DNA of 64,000 nucleotides from positions 1-64,000 of the forward strand of contig JAEINK010000025.1 in the NCBI GenBank assembly GCA_016342585.1, in the 5' to 3' direction. The translations under genes and the position numbers were made by a program. Below the pieces are notes generated by a model that saw nothing but the letters and a program-made list of their open reading frames with translations, had not been told where the DNA came from and did no database searches. Positions 43,122-51,904 of the stretch are shown in pieces (the stretch's first letter is position 1; each line of letters begins with the position of its first letter). This stretch comes from Spirochaetales bacterium. GTDB lineage: Bacteria; Spirochaetota; Spirochaetia; UBA9216.

Positions 43122-43766
43122 ATGAATTATCATACACCTGTTTTTGAGCGACTGGCACCGGAAAAAAAAGAGAAGATACTGAAAATTGCGGTTAATGAAT
43201 TTGCCTCCCTTGGTTACCAGTCCGCAAATATAAATGTTATCGCCAAAAAATGCGGGATCAGTGTTGGTGCCTTGTATAAATATTTTGTTACCAAGGAGAA
43301 CCTGTTTTTATCAGTCTGTACTCTTGCTGTGGATGCTTTAAAATCAGCACTTGAGGTTATCATAAACAGTGAAGGGGGGTTTTTCTCCAAGGTTGAGATG
43401 GTGATAAAAATCATCCAGCAGCACTCAAGAAAAAACCCGGGTATAATTCATCTTTATAACGAAGTGACAACCCAGGGGAACCGGGAGCTTGCGGGGAAAC
43501 TCTCATACGAGATGGAGACAATTTCGGCCGAACTCTATGCCAGGCTGATAGAAGAGGCCCGACAGAAGGGTGAAATAGCCCCAGATGTGGATGATCGGAT
43601 GGCCGCTTTCTGTATGGATAATATTTTTATGTCCCTCCAGTTTTCTTATGCAACCGAATATTATCAGGAGAGGATGAAGATCTATGTTAGCCCGGATATT
43701 TTCGAAGATGATGAACGTGTTCTGCGGGAGTCCCTGAAATTCCTGAAAAGGGCATTTGGAGCCTAA
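43122..43766 (+). CDS. TetR/AcrR family transcriptional regulator
   Basis: The N-terminal helix-turn-helix is clear: KILKIAVNEFASLGYQSANI followed by IAKKCGISVGALYKYFVTKENLF. The rest (about 65-214) is an all-helical ligand-binding and dimerisation domain. It is transcribed in the same direction as the aminotransferase-aldolase-kinase-transporter operon and separated from it by a promoter and a TetR-style palindrome, so it is the obvious candidate repressor. The inducer is presumably the operon's substrate or an intermediate. No copy of the palindrome lies before its own gene, so autoregulation is not evident. Confidence 0.93.
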   Translation: MNYHTPVFERLAPEKKEKILKIAVNEFASLGYQSANINVIAKKCGISVGALYKYFVTKENLFLSVCTLAVDALKSALEVIINSEGGFFSKVEMVIKIIQQHSRKNPGIIHLYNEVTTQGNRELAGKLSYEMETISAELYARLIEEARQKGEIAPDVDDRMAAFCMDNIFMSLQFSYATEYYQERMKIYVSPDIFEDDERVLRESLKFLKRAFGA

Positions 43767-43842
43767 GAAGTCATCATTTTTTCTTTCTGATTTTCCCAGT
43801 TTTGAGCTTCATAAGGGATCTTAAAACATAACATTTCTTTTC

Positions 43843-43870
43843 TTGACAACTATCAAAATAGTGTTAAAAT
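43843..43870 (+). promoter_or_regulatory. Promoter of the aminotransferase operon
   Basis: TTGACA (43843-43848), a 16-nt spacer and TAAAAT (43865-43870), with a TG one base upstream, predict a start near 43877, inside the adjacent palindrome. Confidence 0.75.
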
Positions 43871-43874
43871 AAAA

Positions 43875-43894
43875 AAGTGAGCAGTCACTCACTT
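43875..43894. promoter_or_regulatory. Palindromic operator, probable TetR-family binding site
   Basis: AAGTGAG-cagtca-CTCACTT is a perfect 7-bp inverted repeat over 20 bp covering the predicted transcription start. TGAGTGA-type arms are common in TetR/AcrR operators. The position would block promoter clearance when occupied. Confidence 0.7.
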
Positions 43895-43913
43895 GTCTTG
43901 TCAGGAGGTCTTT

Positions 43914-45371
43914 ATGAATTATGCAATTAGCGAATACCCGGATGTGGTTAAGGTTACAGGGGATCTAAAAAAGCTCGTCTCTGAACCAATCCTATCGATC
44001 CCGAAAAAAATAATGGATGTGTATCTATCGGAATACTTCGAGAAAAAATGTTCGAAATCCAAGGAGATTATCGAAAGGGCCAAACAGCGGATACCCGGTG
44101 GTGTTCAGCATAATCTCGCCTTTAACTATCCTTTTCCTCTGGTAATAGAAAAGGCTGAAGGAGCCTACCTTTGGGATGTGGATGGAAATCGTTATATTGA
44201 TTTTCTTCAGGCGGGTGGGCCAACTGTTCTTGGGAGTAATCCCAAAGTGATAAGGGAGCAGGTCCATGAACTCCTGGAGACCACAGGACCATCCACGGGA
44301 CTCTTTCATAAGTATGAGTTTAAGCTTGCCGAAAAGATATGTGAACTTCTTCCTTCGGTAGATTTTTTCAGGATGCTAGGGAGCGGCACTGAATCCTGCA
44401 TGGCTGCCATCAGGGTTGCCCGGCTCGCTACAAAAAAGAAGAATATTGTAAAAATGGGGGGGGCATATCACGGCTGGAGTGATCAGCTTGCCTATGGCAT
44501 AAGACTCCCTGGAACCATGCACTTCGAGGCGAATGGTGTCCCCAGGCAGATGTTTAAATATACCCAGGAGTTCTATCCTAATGATACGGCAAGCCTTGAG
44601 CGTATCCTCAAGAAGAATCAGCTGCGGGGAGGGACTGCTGCAGTTTTAATAGAACCTATCGGTCCGGAGAGCGGAACGCGCCCCTTATCTAAAGATTTTA
44701 ATAAGGAGGTAAGAATCCTCTGCGATAAATATGGGGCCCTTTTGATCTTTGATGAGGTCGTCACCGCTTTTCGTGTTGGTCTGGCGGGAGCACAGGGGTA
44801 TTTCGGTGTCACCCCGGACCTTACTGTCTTCGGAAAGGTAGTGGCCGGCGGATACCCTTCTGCTGGAGGTCTTGGCGGACGCAGGGAGTACATGAAGTAT
44901 CTGGCCGCGGGTCTTGATTCCGGTGCCAAGAAGGCCTTAATCGGCGGGACCATGGCCGCCAATCCATTAAGTTCGGCCGCCGGGTATTTTACTCTCTGTG
45001 AATTGGAGAAGCAGGATGGCTGTGCCAAAGCGGGCCGGGCAGGGGACCGGCTGACTGCGGGGCTTAAGAAGATTATCACAAGGTATTCCCTGCCTTATGT
45101 GGCGTTTAATCAGGGATCCATCTGTCATCTGGAAACCGGTGCGGCCATGCTCCTCGATATTGATGTGAAGAAATTCTGGACAATAAAAAAGACTATACAC
45201 GAAGCCCATGAGCGTAAGGCTGTTATGGAGGTTTTCGGCGCCGCCTACACCGCAGAGGGAATTATCACCCTTGCCGGGAGCAGACTCTACACAAGTGCAG
45301 CCGATACGGATGAAATAATCGATGAGGCCCTTGCCGGTTTTGATCGGGTATTTTCAAAAATTAAAGTCTGA
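43914..45371 (+). CDS. Class III aminotransferase (glutamate-1-semialdehyde aminomutase-like)
   Basis: The 485-residue PLP enzyme has RIPGGVQHNLAF, YLWDVDGNRYIDFLQAGG, GSGTESCMAAIRVAR, GAYHGWSD, LIFDEVVTAFR and Lys308 in FGKVVAGGYP as PLP anchor. It is closest in style to GSA aminomutase-like proteins that act on amino-ketone or amino-alcohol compounds, but is some 50 residues longer at the N-terminus. It is unlikely to serve haem synthesis because no haem gene is near and the operon is regulated by TetR. AGGAGG precedes the ATG; an in-frame TTG 21 bp upstream is rejected. Confidence 0.88.
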   Translation: MNYAISEYPDVVKVTGDLKKLVSEPILSIPKKIMDVYLSEYFEKKCSKSKEIIERAKQRIPGGVQHNLAFNYPFPLVIEKAEGAYLWDVDGNRYIDFLQAGGPTVLGSNPKVIREQVHELLETTGPSTGLFHKYEFKLAEKICELLPSVDFFRMLGSGTESCMAAIRVARLATKKKNIVKMGGAYHGWSDQLAYGIRLPGTMHFEANGVPRQMFKYTQEFYPNDTASLERILKKNQLRGGTAAVLIEPIGPESGTRPLSKDFNKEVRILCDKYGALLIFDEVVTAFRVGLAGAQGYFGVTPDLTVFGKVVAGGYPSAGGLGGRREYMKYLAAGLDSGAKKALIGGTMAANPLSSAAGYFTLCELEKQDGCAKAGRAGDRLTAGLKKIITRYSLPYVAFNQGSICHLETGAAMLLDIDVKKFWTIKKTIHEAHERKAVMEVFGAAYTAEGIITLAGSRLYTSAADTDEIIDEALAGFDRVFSKIKV

Positions 45372-45393
45372 AGATTCGGGAGGATAAGGGAGC

Positions 45394-46047
45394 ATGAATA
45401 TTGAAAAAGCAAAAATAATTGTCAGGGATGCCGGCCTGCGCCTTGTGGAGACGGGGCTTACCGCCGGGACCTGGGGGAATATCAGTTTACGAATAGATGA
45501 TGAGTTTATGGCGATAACCCCCAAGGGCGGGGATTACCTGACCATGAAACCCGATAATATATCCATAGTGAATCTCAGGGATGGAAGCTGGGAAGGGTTA
45601 AAACCTTCGAGTGAAAAAGGGCTGCATATGGCGGTTTATAATAGCCGAAAAGAGATAAATGCTGTCATCCACAACCATTCAACCAATGCATCGGTTGTGG
45701 CCGCCGCTCGCCGGGAAGTTCCTCCCATCCTGGATGATCTGGTCCAGATCATTGGCCCTACGGTGCGTGTCGCCGATTATGCATTACCCAGTACAAAGGC
45801 GATTACCCGCAAGACCATGAAGGCTCTGCGGGGACGGAATGCTGCCCTTATGGCGAATCACGGGGCCATATGTTTAGGCCGAGATATGGAGGAGGTTTTT
45901 ACCTGTGCTCTGGTTCTTGAGAAGGGATGCAAGGCCTTCATCGAAGCGGAGTTTCTGGGGGGAGCCAAGGGAATCAGTAAATTTGAAGCCATTCTCATGC
46001 ATCAGATCTATCTTAAAAAATACTCAAAGATTCGGATGAAAAAATGA
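45394..46047 (+). CDS. Class II aldolase/adducin family protein
   Basis: The 217-residue protein has the fuculose-phosphate aldolase fold: TAGTWGNISLRI, PSSEKGLHMAVY, zinc ligands in VIHNHSTNASVVAA, and MANHGAICLGRDMEEVF. The members split or epimerise sugar phosphates using zinc. With a kinase directly downstream (4-bp overlap) the natural reading is that a phosphorylated sugar or polyol is cleaved to a triose phosphate or dihydroxyacetone phosphate and an aldehyde. The substrate cannot be fixed from sequence. Confidence 0.9.
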   Translation: MNIEKAKIIVRDAGLRLVETGLTAGTWGNISLRIDDEFMAITPKGGDYLTMKPDNISIVNLRDGSWEGLKPSSEKGLHMAVYNSRKEINAVIHNHSTNASVVAAARREVPPILDDLVQIIGPTVRVADYALPSTKAITRKTMKALRGRNAALMANHGAICLGRDMEEVFTCALVLEKGCKAFIEAEFLGGAKGISKFEAILMHQIYLKKYSKIRMKK

Positions 46048-47684
46048 CGCGGGAGGGTACTCAGACACGAGGGGAACCCTTGATCCTTGCCTTCGATGTG
46101 GGGACAACAGCCATGAAAACCTGTCTCTACTCCATGGGAAAGCAGTTCAGGCTGGAGGTCTCTGCCAGAGCTGAATATTCACTTTCGATTCTTGAAAATG
46201 GCGGTGCCGAACAGGATCCGGAGGAGTGGTTTGAGGCGATAGTTAAAACCTGTCGGGAAATATTTATCGGGGGTGAGTTTTCCCCCGAATCCATTTCCGG
46301 TATCTCTTTCTGCTCTCAGATGCAGGGGCTTGTTTTGGTCGATCGAAACGGAAAGGCCCTCCGCCCCTCCATGAGCTATATGGATGGCCGGGGCAGGGAG
46401 CAGAAGCGAGCTGCCTGTTACATTCCCGGGACGAAGATTCGTGGACCCGCCATTGAAGGGATCCCTCCGTTTAAACTCTTAAACTCCATCGCCCATACAG
46501 GGATTGCCCCCACCAGCGTAAAGGACCCTATCTGGCGTTATCAGTGGGTTCGGGAGAACGAACCCGAGGTTTTTGCCCATATTTACAAATGGCTAGATGT
46601 GAAAGAGTACCTCATTATGAAACTCACCGGTCGTGCTGTCATGACACCAGACTCTGCCTGTGCTACCTTCCTCTATGATAACCGCCCGGGGAGAAATTGC
46701 TGGAGCCGGTCCCTGTGCAGACAGTACCGCATTGATCACAGCCATATGCCCGAGATGATCGCCGGAGAAGATGAGGCGGGTCCTTTACAAGCCGGGGTTG
46801 CGAAAATACTGGGATTACCCGGAGGGATTCCTGTTTTTGGGGGCGGCGGGGATGCCTCTCTCATCGGGCTTGGTTCGGGCTGTGTTGATGATAAAGATGG
46901 ACACATCTACCTCGGAACCTCAGCCTGGGTCTCTTCGCTAACTTCGAAACGGATTCTCGATTTAAAGTATATGATAGGTTCCATCACCTGTTCCATTCCC
47001 GACCGGTACAACTATTTTTGTGAACAGGAGACTGGCGGAAAATGCATGGAGTGGGTCTGCAATCATCTGGCCCAGGATGAGATTGGTATTTACCTGGAGA
47101 AGAAAGAGATCTCCGCTGACCCGGATTCCATTTATAAAAACCTTTTTGAGTACCTTAATGAAGTTGTCTCAAAAACCAGGCCGGGCTGTGGCGGGCTGCT
47201 CTTTACTCCCTGGCTTCATGGTTCCAGATCCCCCTTTGAAGATCCGAATGCCCGGGGGATGTTTTTCAATATCGGGCTGAATACCGGAAAAAGTGAAATG
47301 GTCAGGGCTGTCGTTGAGGGGCTTGCCTACAATCTGAAATGGATGCTTTCGAGCCTGGAACGAAAATGTATTCCAGGTGAGCGAATCAGGTTTGTGGGGG
47401 GCGGGGCCCTCTCGAAGGTAACAGGGCAGATCCTTGCCGATATAACAGGTCGTACCCTTGAAGTGCCGGAAAATCCTCAAAACAGCGGTGCCCTGGGGGC
47501 GGCTGTTATCGGAGGGATTGGTCTGGGAAAGATAGAATCGTTTCGGGATATACCCTCAAGAATCCCCATTGAGTATGTTTATTATCCAACCGATGCCCAT
47601 AAAGAAGTTTATGATCGGAATTACAGGGTGTTCCGGGATCTCTACAGAAGCAACAGGAGAAGTTTTTCGATTTTAAATAATTAA
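46044..47684 (+). CDS. FGGY-family carbohydrate kinase
   Basis: The 546-residue kinase shows LILAFDVGTTAMKTCLYS (phosphate 1), EQDPEEWFEAI, FCSQMQGLVLVDRNGK, YMDGRGREQK, GGGGDASLIGLGSG, and the C-terminal adenosine motif FVGGGALSKVTGQILADITG. FGGY kinases phosphorylate xylulose, ribulose, glycerol, erythritol and related compounds. The length exceeds most xylulokinases by about 40 residues. The ATG overlaps the aldolase stop (ATGA), so the two are coupled. Confidence 0.92.
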   Translation: MTREGTQTRGEPLILAFDVGTTAMKTCLYSMGKQFRLEVSARAEYSLSILENGGAEQDPEEWFEAIVKTCREIFIGGEFSPESISGISFCSQMQGLVLVDRNGKALRPSMSYMDGRGREQKRAACYIPGTKIRGPAIEGIPPFKLLNSIAHTGIAPTSVKDPIWRYQWVRENEPEVFAHIYKWLDVKEYLIMKLTGRAVMTPDSACATFLYDNRPGRNCWSRSLCRQYRIDHSHMPEMIAGEDEAGPLQAGVAKILGLPGGIPVFGGGGDASLIGLGSGCVDDKDGHIYLGTSAWVSSLTSKRILDLKYMIGSITCSIPDRYNYFCEQETGGKCMEWVCNHLAQDEIGIYLEKKEISADPDSIYKNLFEYLNEVVSKTRPGCGGLLFTPWLHGSRSPFEDPNARGMFFNIGLNTGKSEMVRAVVEGLAYNLKWMLSSLERKCIPGERIRFVGGGALSKVTGQILADITGRTLEVPENPQNSGALGAAVIGGIGLGKIESFRDIPSRIPIEYVYYPTDAHKEVYDRNYRVFRDLYRSNRRSFSILNN

Positions 47685-47706
47685 TAAGAGGTGAAAAGGA
47701 GTGACT

Positions 47707-49038
47707 ATGGCTGGAAGAAAAGTACAAGATGATTTCAAGGTTTATCCCTATCGTTGGGTTATCCTGGGGGCCTTCATGCTCATTACCATATTGATCGAAA
47801 TTCAATGGCTGACCCATGCTCCCGTGGCTCGTGCGGCGGAAGCCTTTTATGCGGGACAGTTTAATCCGGACTCCCTGTTTAATATCGATTTTCTGTCTAT
47901 GTCCTATATGTTTGTCTTCCTCCTCATCTGTATCCCGGCCTCCTACATCATCGATACCTGGGGAATCCGTGTCGGTCTGGGGATAGGTGCCCTGCTGACC
48001 GGTATCTTCAGCCTTTTGAAGGGTTTTGGCGGGGCAAACTTTAAAATCGTTCTGATCGCTCAACTCGGTCTCGCCGTGGCTCAGCCCTTCATCCTGAATG
48101 CAGTTACGGCTGTAACCGTCCGCTGGTTCCCCCTGCGTGAAAGGGGGATGGCCGCCGGATTATCCGCCCTGGCCCAATATCTGGGAATTATCCTTGTCAT
48201 GGCCGTTACTCCCTTGATGATAGCCTCTTCCCCCCTGGATCCCGCCTATGGGAGCGGAATAGACAGGATGCTCATGATCTATGGTATCGCCGGAGCGGCG
48301 GGCGCTTTTATCACCCTTATCTTGATAAAAGAGGCTCCTCCGACCCCGCCATCCTCAGAAAAAATAGAGCATAAGAAATTTTCAGAAGGGATAAAATACA
48401 TCCTGGGGAATAAGAACATGATCCTGACCATTATCCTTTTCTTCATAGGTCTTGGAATTTTCAATGCTGTGAGTTCCATGGTGGATTCCATTTCAGCTTC
48501 CCTGGGAGTGAGAGATTCGGATGGGCTCATTGGGGTACTCATGCTGGCGGGAGGAGTACTGGGGGCTGTGATAATCCCAACACTTTCGGATAAATTCAGG
48601 AAACGGAAACTCTTCCTGGTTATCTGTATCGGCGGTATGATCCCCGGTGTACTGGGCCTCTCCTTTGCTGATGTCATAACACCGACCCCGTCGGCTGCAT
48701 ATGGTGTAGCCTTGACAGCTTCATTTATTCTGGGGTTCTTTGTAATGAGTGCCGGACCCGTTGGATTTCAATATGCCGCAGAGGTGAGCTCTCCGGCCCC
48801 GGAATCCACATCCCAGGGCATTTTACTCCTGGCAGGGCAGATCTCAGGTCTTGTTTTTGTGGGAGGCATGAGCATTCGGGATAACCTTTATCTGGGGAGA
48901 TTTATGAATCTTTTCGTAATTCTGTCAATCGTGGCGTTTATCATGGTGACCCGTCTTACCGAGTCTCCCATGATAATCACTGAAAAGGAAAAATACTCAG
49001 AATTCGTAGTCAACGACAACCCTGTCGATCCTGCATAG
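47707..49038 (+). CDS. MFS transporter of the catabolic operon (FLVCR-like)
   Basis: About 12 membrane segments are visible in 443 residues. The first part (YRWVILGAFMLITILIEIQW), the PASYIIDTWGIRVGLGIGALL loop in pieces and GLAVAQPFILNAVTAVTVRWFPLRERG resemble the FLVCR branch of MFS proteins. AAAGGAG lies 5 nt before the ATG at 47707; a GTG 6 bp earlier is less likely. As last gene of the operon it probably imports the substrate. Its 3' end overlaps the convergent Dabb gene by 42 bp. Confidence 0.9.
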   Translation: MAGRKVQDDFKVYPYRWVILGAFMLITILIEIQWLTHAPVARAAEAFYAGQFNPDSLFNIDFLSMSYMFVFLLICIPASYIIDTWGIRVGLGIGALLTGIFSLLKGFGGANFKIVLIAQLGLAVAQPFILNAVTAVTVRWFPLRERGMAAGLSALAQYLGIILVMAVTPLMIASSPLDPAYGSGIDRMLMIYGIAGAAGAFITLILIKEAPPTPPSSEKIEHKKFSEGIKYILGNKNMILTIILFFIGLGIFNAVSSMVDSISASLGVRDSDGLIGVLMLAGGVLGAVIIPTLSDKFRKRKLFLVICIGGMIPGVLGLSFADVITPTPSAAYGVALTASFILGFFVMSAGPVGFQYAAEVSSPAPESTSQGILLLAGQISGLVFVGGMSIRDNLYLGRFMNLFVILSIVAFIMVTRLTESPMIITEKEKYSEFVVNDNPVDPA

Positions 49039-49302
49039 CTTATTATAGGCGGCAGCCTTTTTATGCCTGGGATCCGCCCTGTAGGCAGCAACATCTTCCA
49101 TTGTATCGAAGGTGGATACAAGAACGGCATCGAATGCTGTCTTCGATTCGGTATTTTTGTTTACACCGACCTCAAGGGTTCTTATCTGGGGGATCACACC
49201 AACAAGATCTTCCAGATCTTTTTTTATTATCTCAATATTTTCAACCTTACTTTTCCCTTCGGCCTCATCTTTAAACTTCCACATAACAATGTGTTTGATC
49301 AT
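48997..49302 (-). CDS. Dabb (stress-responsive alpha-beta barrel) domain protein
   Basis: The 101-residue protein reads MIKHIVMWKFKDEAEGKSK, then LEVGVNKNTES and FDAVLVSTFDTMEDVAAY, then HKKAAAYNKLCRIDRVVVDYEF, the dimeric ferredoxin-like Dabb fold. The function of such small bacterial members is usually unknown. It overlaps the 3' end of the transporter gene on the opposite strand, so the two messages share 42 bp of complementary sequence. Confidence 0.9.
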   Translation of the reverse strand: MIKHIVMWKFKDEAEGKSKVENIEIIKKDLEDLVGVIPQIRTLEVGVNKNTESKTAFDAVLVSTFDTMEDVAAYRADPRHKKAAAYNKLCRIDRVVVDYEF

Positions 49303-49378
49303 ATGTACTCCTATCGCGATGTCATTCTATCTATAACAACTTAAATTACTATAAAGAAAAGGATTGGTAAATATTAAA

Positions 49379-49490
49379 TAGACATAATGAATTGACCAGC
49401 CCTCCTCAATTTTAGCTCTGCACTATGGTTTTATGACCTCTTAGTGTAACCCACGTTTTTGAGGCCGTGTAGATCAATTCATTATGTCTA
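49379..49490. mobile_element. MITE-like element with 15-bp terminal inverted repeats and TA flanks
   Basis: GACATAATGAATTGA (49381-49395) is repeated inverted at 49474-49488, and each end is flanked by TA. Counting flanks, 18 bp pair perfectly. The 78-bp interior has no open frame and contains a further weak complement (CCTCAA/TTGAGG). TA-flanked inverted repeats are what IS630/Tc1-mariner-type transposition leaves. No transposase is in the window. Confidence 0.6.
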
Positions 49491-49695
49491 TGTATTATAT
49501 TCAGCTTATATTTCCCATAAGAGACTCATAGACTTCAGAAAAAACCTGGGAGATGCCTTTAGTTTTTGAAAGAAAAAGATGTAAATATGTTGGTAATTTT
49601 TGACAATTTTATTTCATAAGAATATAATAAGATTGAGGAGTTCTCTTTCTCTTCAATTATGAGCTATTCAAACCCTACTGGAGGATTCTAAAAAT
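49491..49695. other. Intergenic region before the first tail-anchored paralogue
   Basis: An AT-rich 205-bp gap. TGGAGGA (49679-49685) is the ribosome-binding site of the next gene. No convincing promoter pair or hairpin is seen. Confidence 0.35.
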
Positions 49696-50700
49696 ATGGA
49701 AATTGCAAATGATGAAAAATTTATTAAAGTGGTCGAGGATTTAGTTGATCCTGCGGAAATCAGTGATCTTCTGTTTTTTCAGAAGTTTAAAAAGTTACTT
49801 CCTCGTGCCCTTTTTAAAAAGCTTCTTGTAAAAACCTCTAAAAAGACCCCTCATATTGGTTTTATTATTGAGCCTTATAGTTTATTCCTTTTTTTCAAGA
49901 TAAAAGATGTCGAAAAAGCAAAGTCCATGCTGCCCGCCCGTTATGAGCTGGTAAAGGCAAGTATCTTTGAAGGGGACGAACCGGATTATTATTTCGGATT
50001 CAGTGCTTTGAATACGCGCGGGAGCACTTTCTGGGGTGTTAGACTGGAATCATACCTTATCGCCATAGATAAGGATACAGGACTTTTATCCTGGATTTTT
50101 TTCGATATTCTAAGCAATACCATAATTGCCCTGCCATCCGAGGGGATTGCTGATCCAAACAGTAAAAATGCGATATTCACTACCAGTTCGAAGGGTGATA
50201 TCTATGTTGATATAAAAGATGATAAATCTGACCGGGAGGTTGTCTTAAAGGGAAATATTAACTCGGGGGTAATGCGTAAACCTGATCAGGAGTTATGGGT
50301 TACCGGGAATACATCCATCGGGCATATCAGTGAAATCACTGGGTACAATGATGATCCCTTTGCCGTAATATTTGATCCTGCGGAAGTGGCACAAGCCCTG
50401 GATATTCCACCCGATAAATTCAATTTGAAAAAGGGTACAATAATTCCCGATTTTGCTGATAGGGAGGTCTGTAAGGTGGCCTGTTTTCCCTTCACCCAGC
50501 ATTATATTGCCGATAGTCCGGGTTGCCGTACATATATCAGAAATCATGATGATTTGATTGTAAATTATAATAAAATGGCAGAAATGGAAGAAACGAAACC
50601 ATTTTCCACCAAAACTATTAAAAAGCTGTTCATTATTGGATTGTCCATTTTTCCTGTAATTTCAATCATTCTTTTTATTCTGTTACTAATAAATACGTAA
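49696..50700 (+). CDS. Tail-anchored protein of unknown function, paralogue 1
   Basis: The 334-residue protein has no N-terminal signal but ends in a hydrophobic segment (about 309-333, IIGLSIFPVISIILFILLLI), so it should be inserted by its C-terminus with the bulk in the cytoplasm. The middle contains MLPARYELVKASIFEG, GLLSWIFFD and FAVIFDPAEVAQALDIP, which are shared with the next gene. I recognise no family. GGAGG precedes the ATG. It is the intact member of a tandem pair. Confidence 0.8.
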   Translation: MEIANDEKFIKVVEDLVDPAEISDLLFFQKFKKLLPRALFKKLLVKTSKKTPHIGFIIEPYSLFLFFKIKDVEKAKSMLPARYELVKASIFEGDEPDYYFGFSALNTRGSTFWGVRLESYLIAIDKDTGLLSWIFFDILSNTIIALPSEGIADPNSKNAIFTTSSKGDIYVDIKDDKSDREVVLKGNINSGVMRKPDQELWVTGNTSIGHISEITGYNDDPFAVIFDPAEVAQALDIPPDKFNLKKGTIIPDFADREVCKVACFPFTQHYIADSPGCRTYIRNHDDLIVNYNKMAEMEETKPFSTKTIKKLFIIGLSIFPVISIILFILLLINT

Positions 50701-50800
50701 TTGTGTAAGAATATAGTTTGAAGTGGTTCTTTTAAATAGTATATTTAAAATATATTTTGGCGTTTATATAGTGCCATAATATGGAGAGGGACGTTTGTAT

Positions 50801-51813
50801 ATGAATAAAGAAGAAAACAGAAATTTTGTTTTGAAATCAGAATCACTGGTAAAGCCGCAGGATGTCACAGCAATAAGCTTCCTGGGTGATTTCAATAAAT
50901 TATTGCCTAAGAAAACTCAGCATAAAATCATGTTGAAGGGGAGTCAAAAAATTCCTTATATGGGGTTTATTGTAGATCCCTACTGTTTTTTCATCTCATA
51001 TAGAATAAAAAACACCGCGGCTGCTCAGGCTATGCTCCCTCGGGGGTATGAGTTAGCAGAATCTTCCGTTTTCAAGGGGGAGAGAAGTACCCGATGGTCA
51101 TTGTCAGTGCTTTTTCTGCCCGGACTTCCGCATTTATTGGTATGCGTCTGGAATTTTATATTATTGCGCGTAATACGGACACAGGTTTGATGTCCTGGAT
51201 TATTTCTGATTATGAAACAAACACAAATAGCCATGATCCCAAAAACGAGTTCTGTGGCTATACAGCCGATCCTGCTGTCTTTGCAACAACCCCCTATGGC
51301 GAATTACTTGTTGATGTAAGGGGGATAAGGAGCAACAAAGAGTTTTCGGTCACCGTCGACTTGAAAAAAGGTCAGATGGAGGAGCTGGATGAAACACTTT
51401 GGGTTGAAGGAAACTTATCGGTCGAATACGGTGGGAAATTAAAATCTGAGACTTCGACTCCCTTCAGCCTTATTTTTGATCCTGTTTTAATGAAAGAAGC
51501 TGTTAATATTCCTCTTGAAAATATTGAAATCAAGGCAAATTCTTATCTGAGTACAATCATTGATTATGAATCTCCGATAAGTGCGGCCCTCTTTCCATAT
51601 AGTCAGCACTTTATTATCAAGCAGGACCTTGAATTAAATGAACTCTCGAATGAATCGGATTTGAACTTTCAGCTGAAAAACTTCCTGGATAGAAAGGCTT
51701 TTAAAACGATGGCGGGTGACGATATCAAAAAACCGCTTTATGCCGGCATCCTCTTCTCAAGTTTGTTTAATCTTGGATTAATCCTTTTTCTTCTCATAAA
51801 GCTGCTGTTATAG
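50801..51813 (+). pseudogene. Tail-anchored protein, paralogue 2, frameshifted at a G run
   Basis: Two frames together match the whole of paralogue 1. The first (from ATG at 50801, GGAGAGGG upstream) gives KIPYMGFIVDPYCFF and MLPRGYELAESSVFKG, then leaves the family pattern. The second continues as KYPMVIVSAFSARTSAFIG, TGLMSWIISD and FSLIFDPVLMKEAVNIP and ends in a C-terminal membrane segment. The switch falls at GGGGG (51076-51080); one extra G restores a single 337-codon-scale frame. It may be a real mutation, slippage-regulated expression, or an assembly error. Confidence 0.75.
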
Positions 51814-51904
51814 CCGGTGTCCTCCGGCATTGGGGCAGGATTCAGCCATTGTCCCAACTATTCCGACAGCGCTGGGGCAAGTATAAATTACAAAACCATT
51901 TTTG

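Noticed and set aside
43914..45371. Calling the aminotransferase hemL
   Set aside because: The GSA-like motifs alone do not fix function. The operon context is a TetR-regulated kinase, aldolase and transporter, and there are no haem genes.
49396..49473. Integron attC site within the inverted-repeat element
   Set aside because: The core RYYYAAC and GTTRRRY sites are not at the ends of the structure. TA-flanked terminal repeats fit a MITE better.
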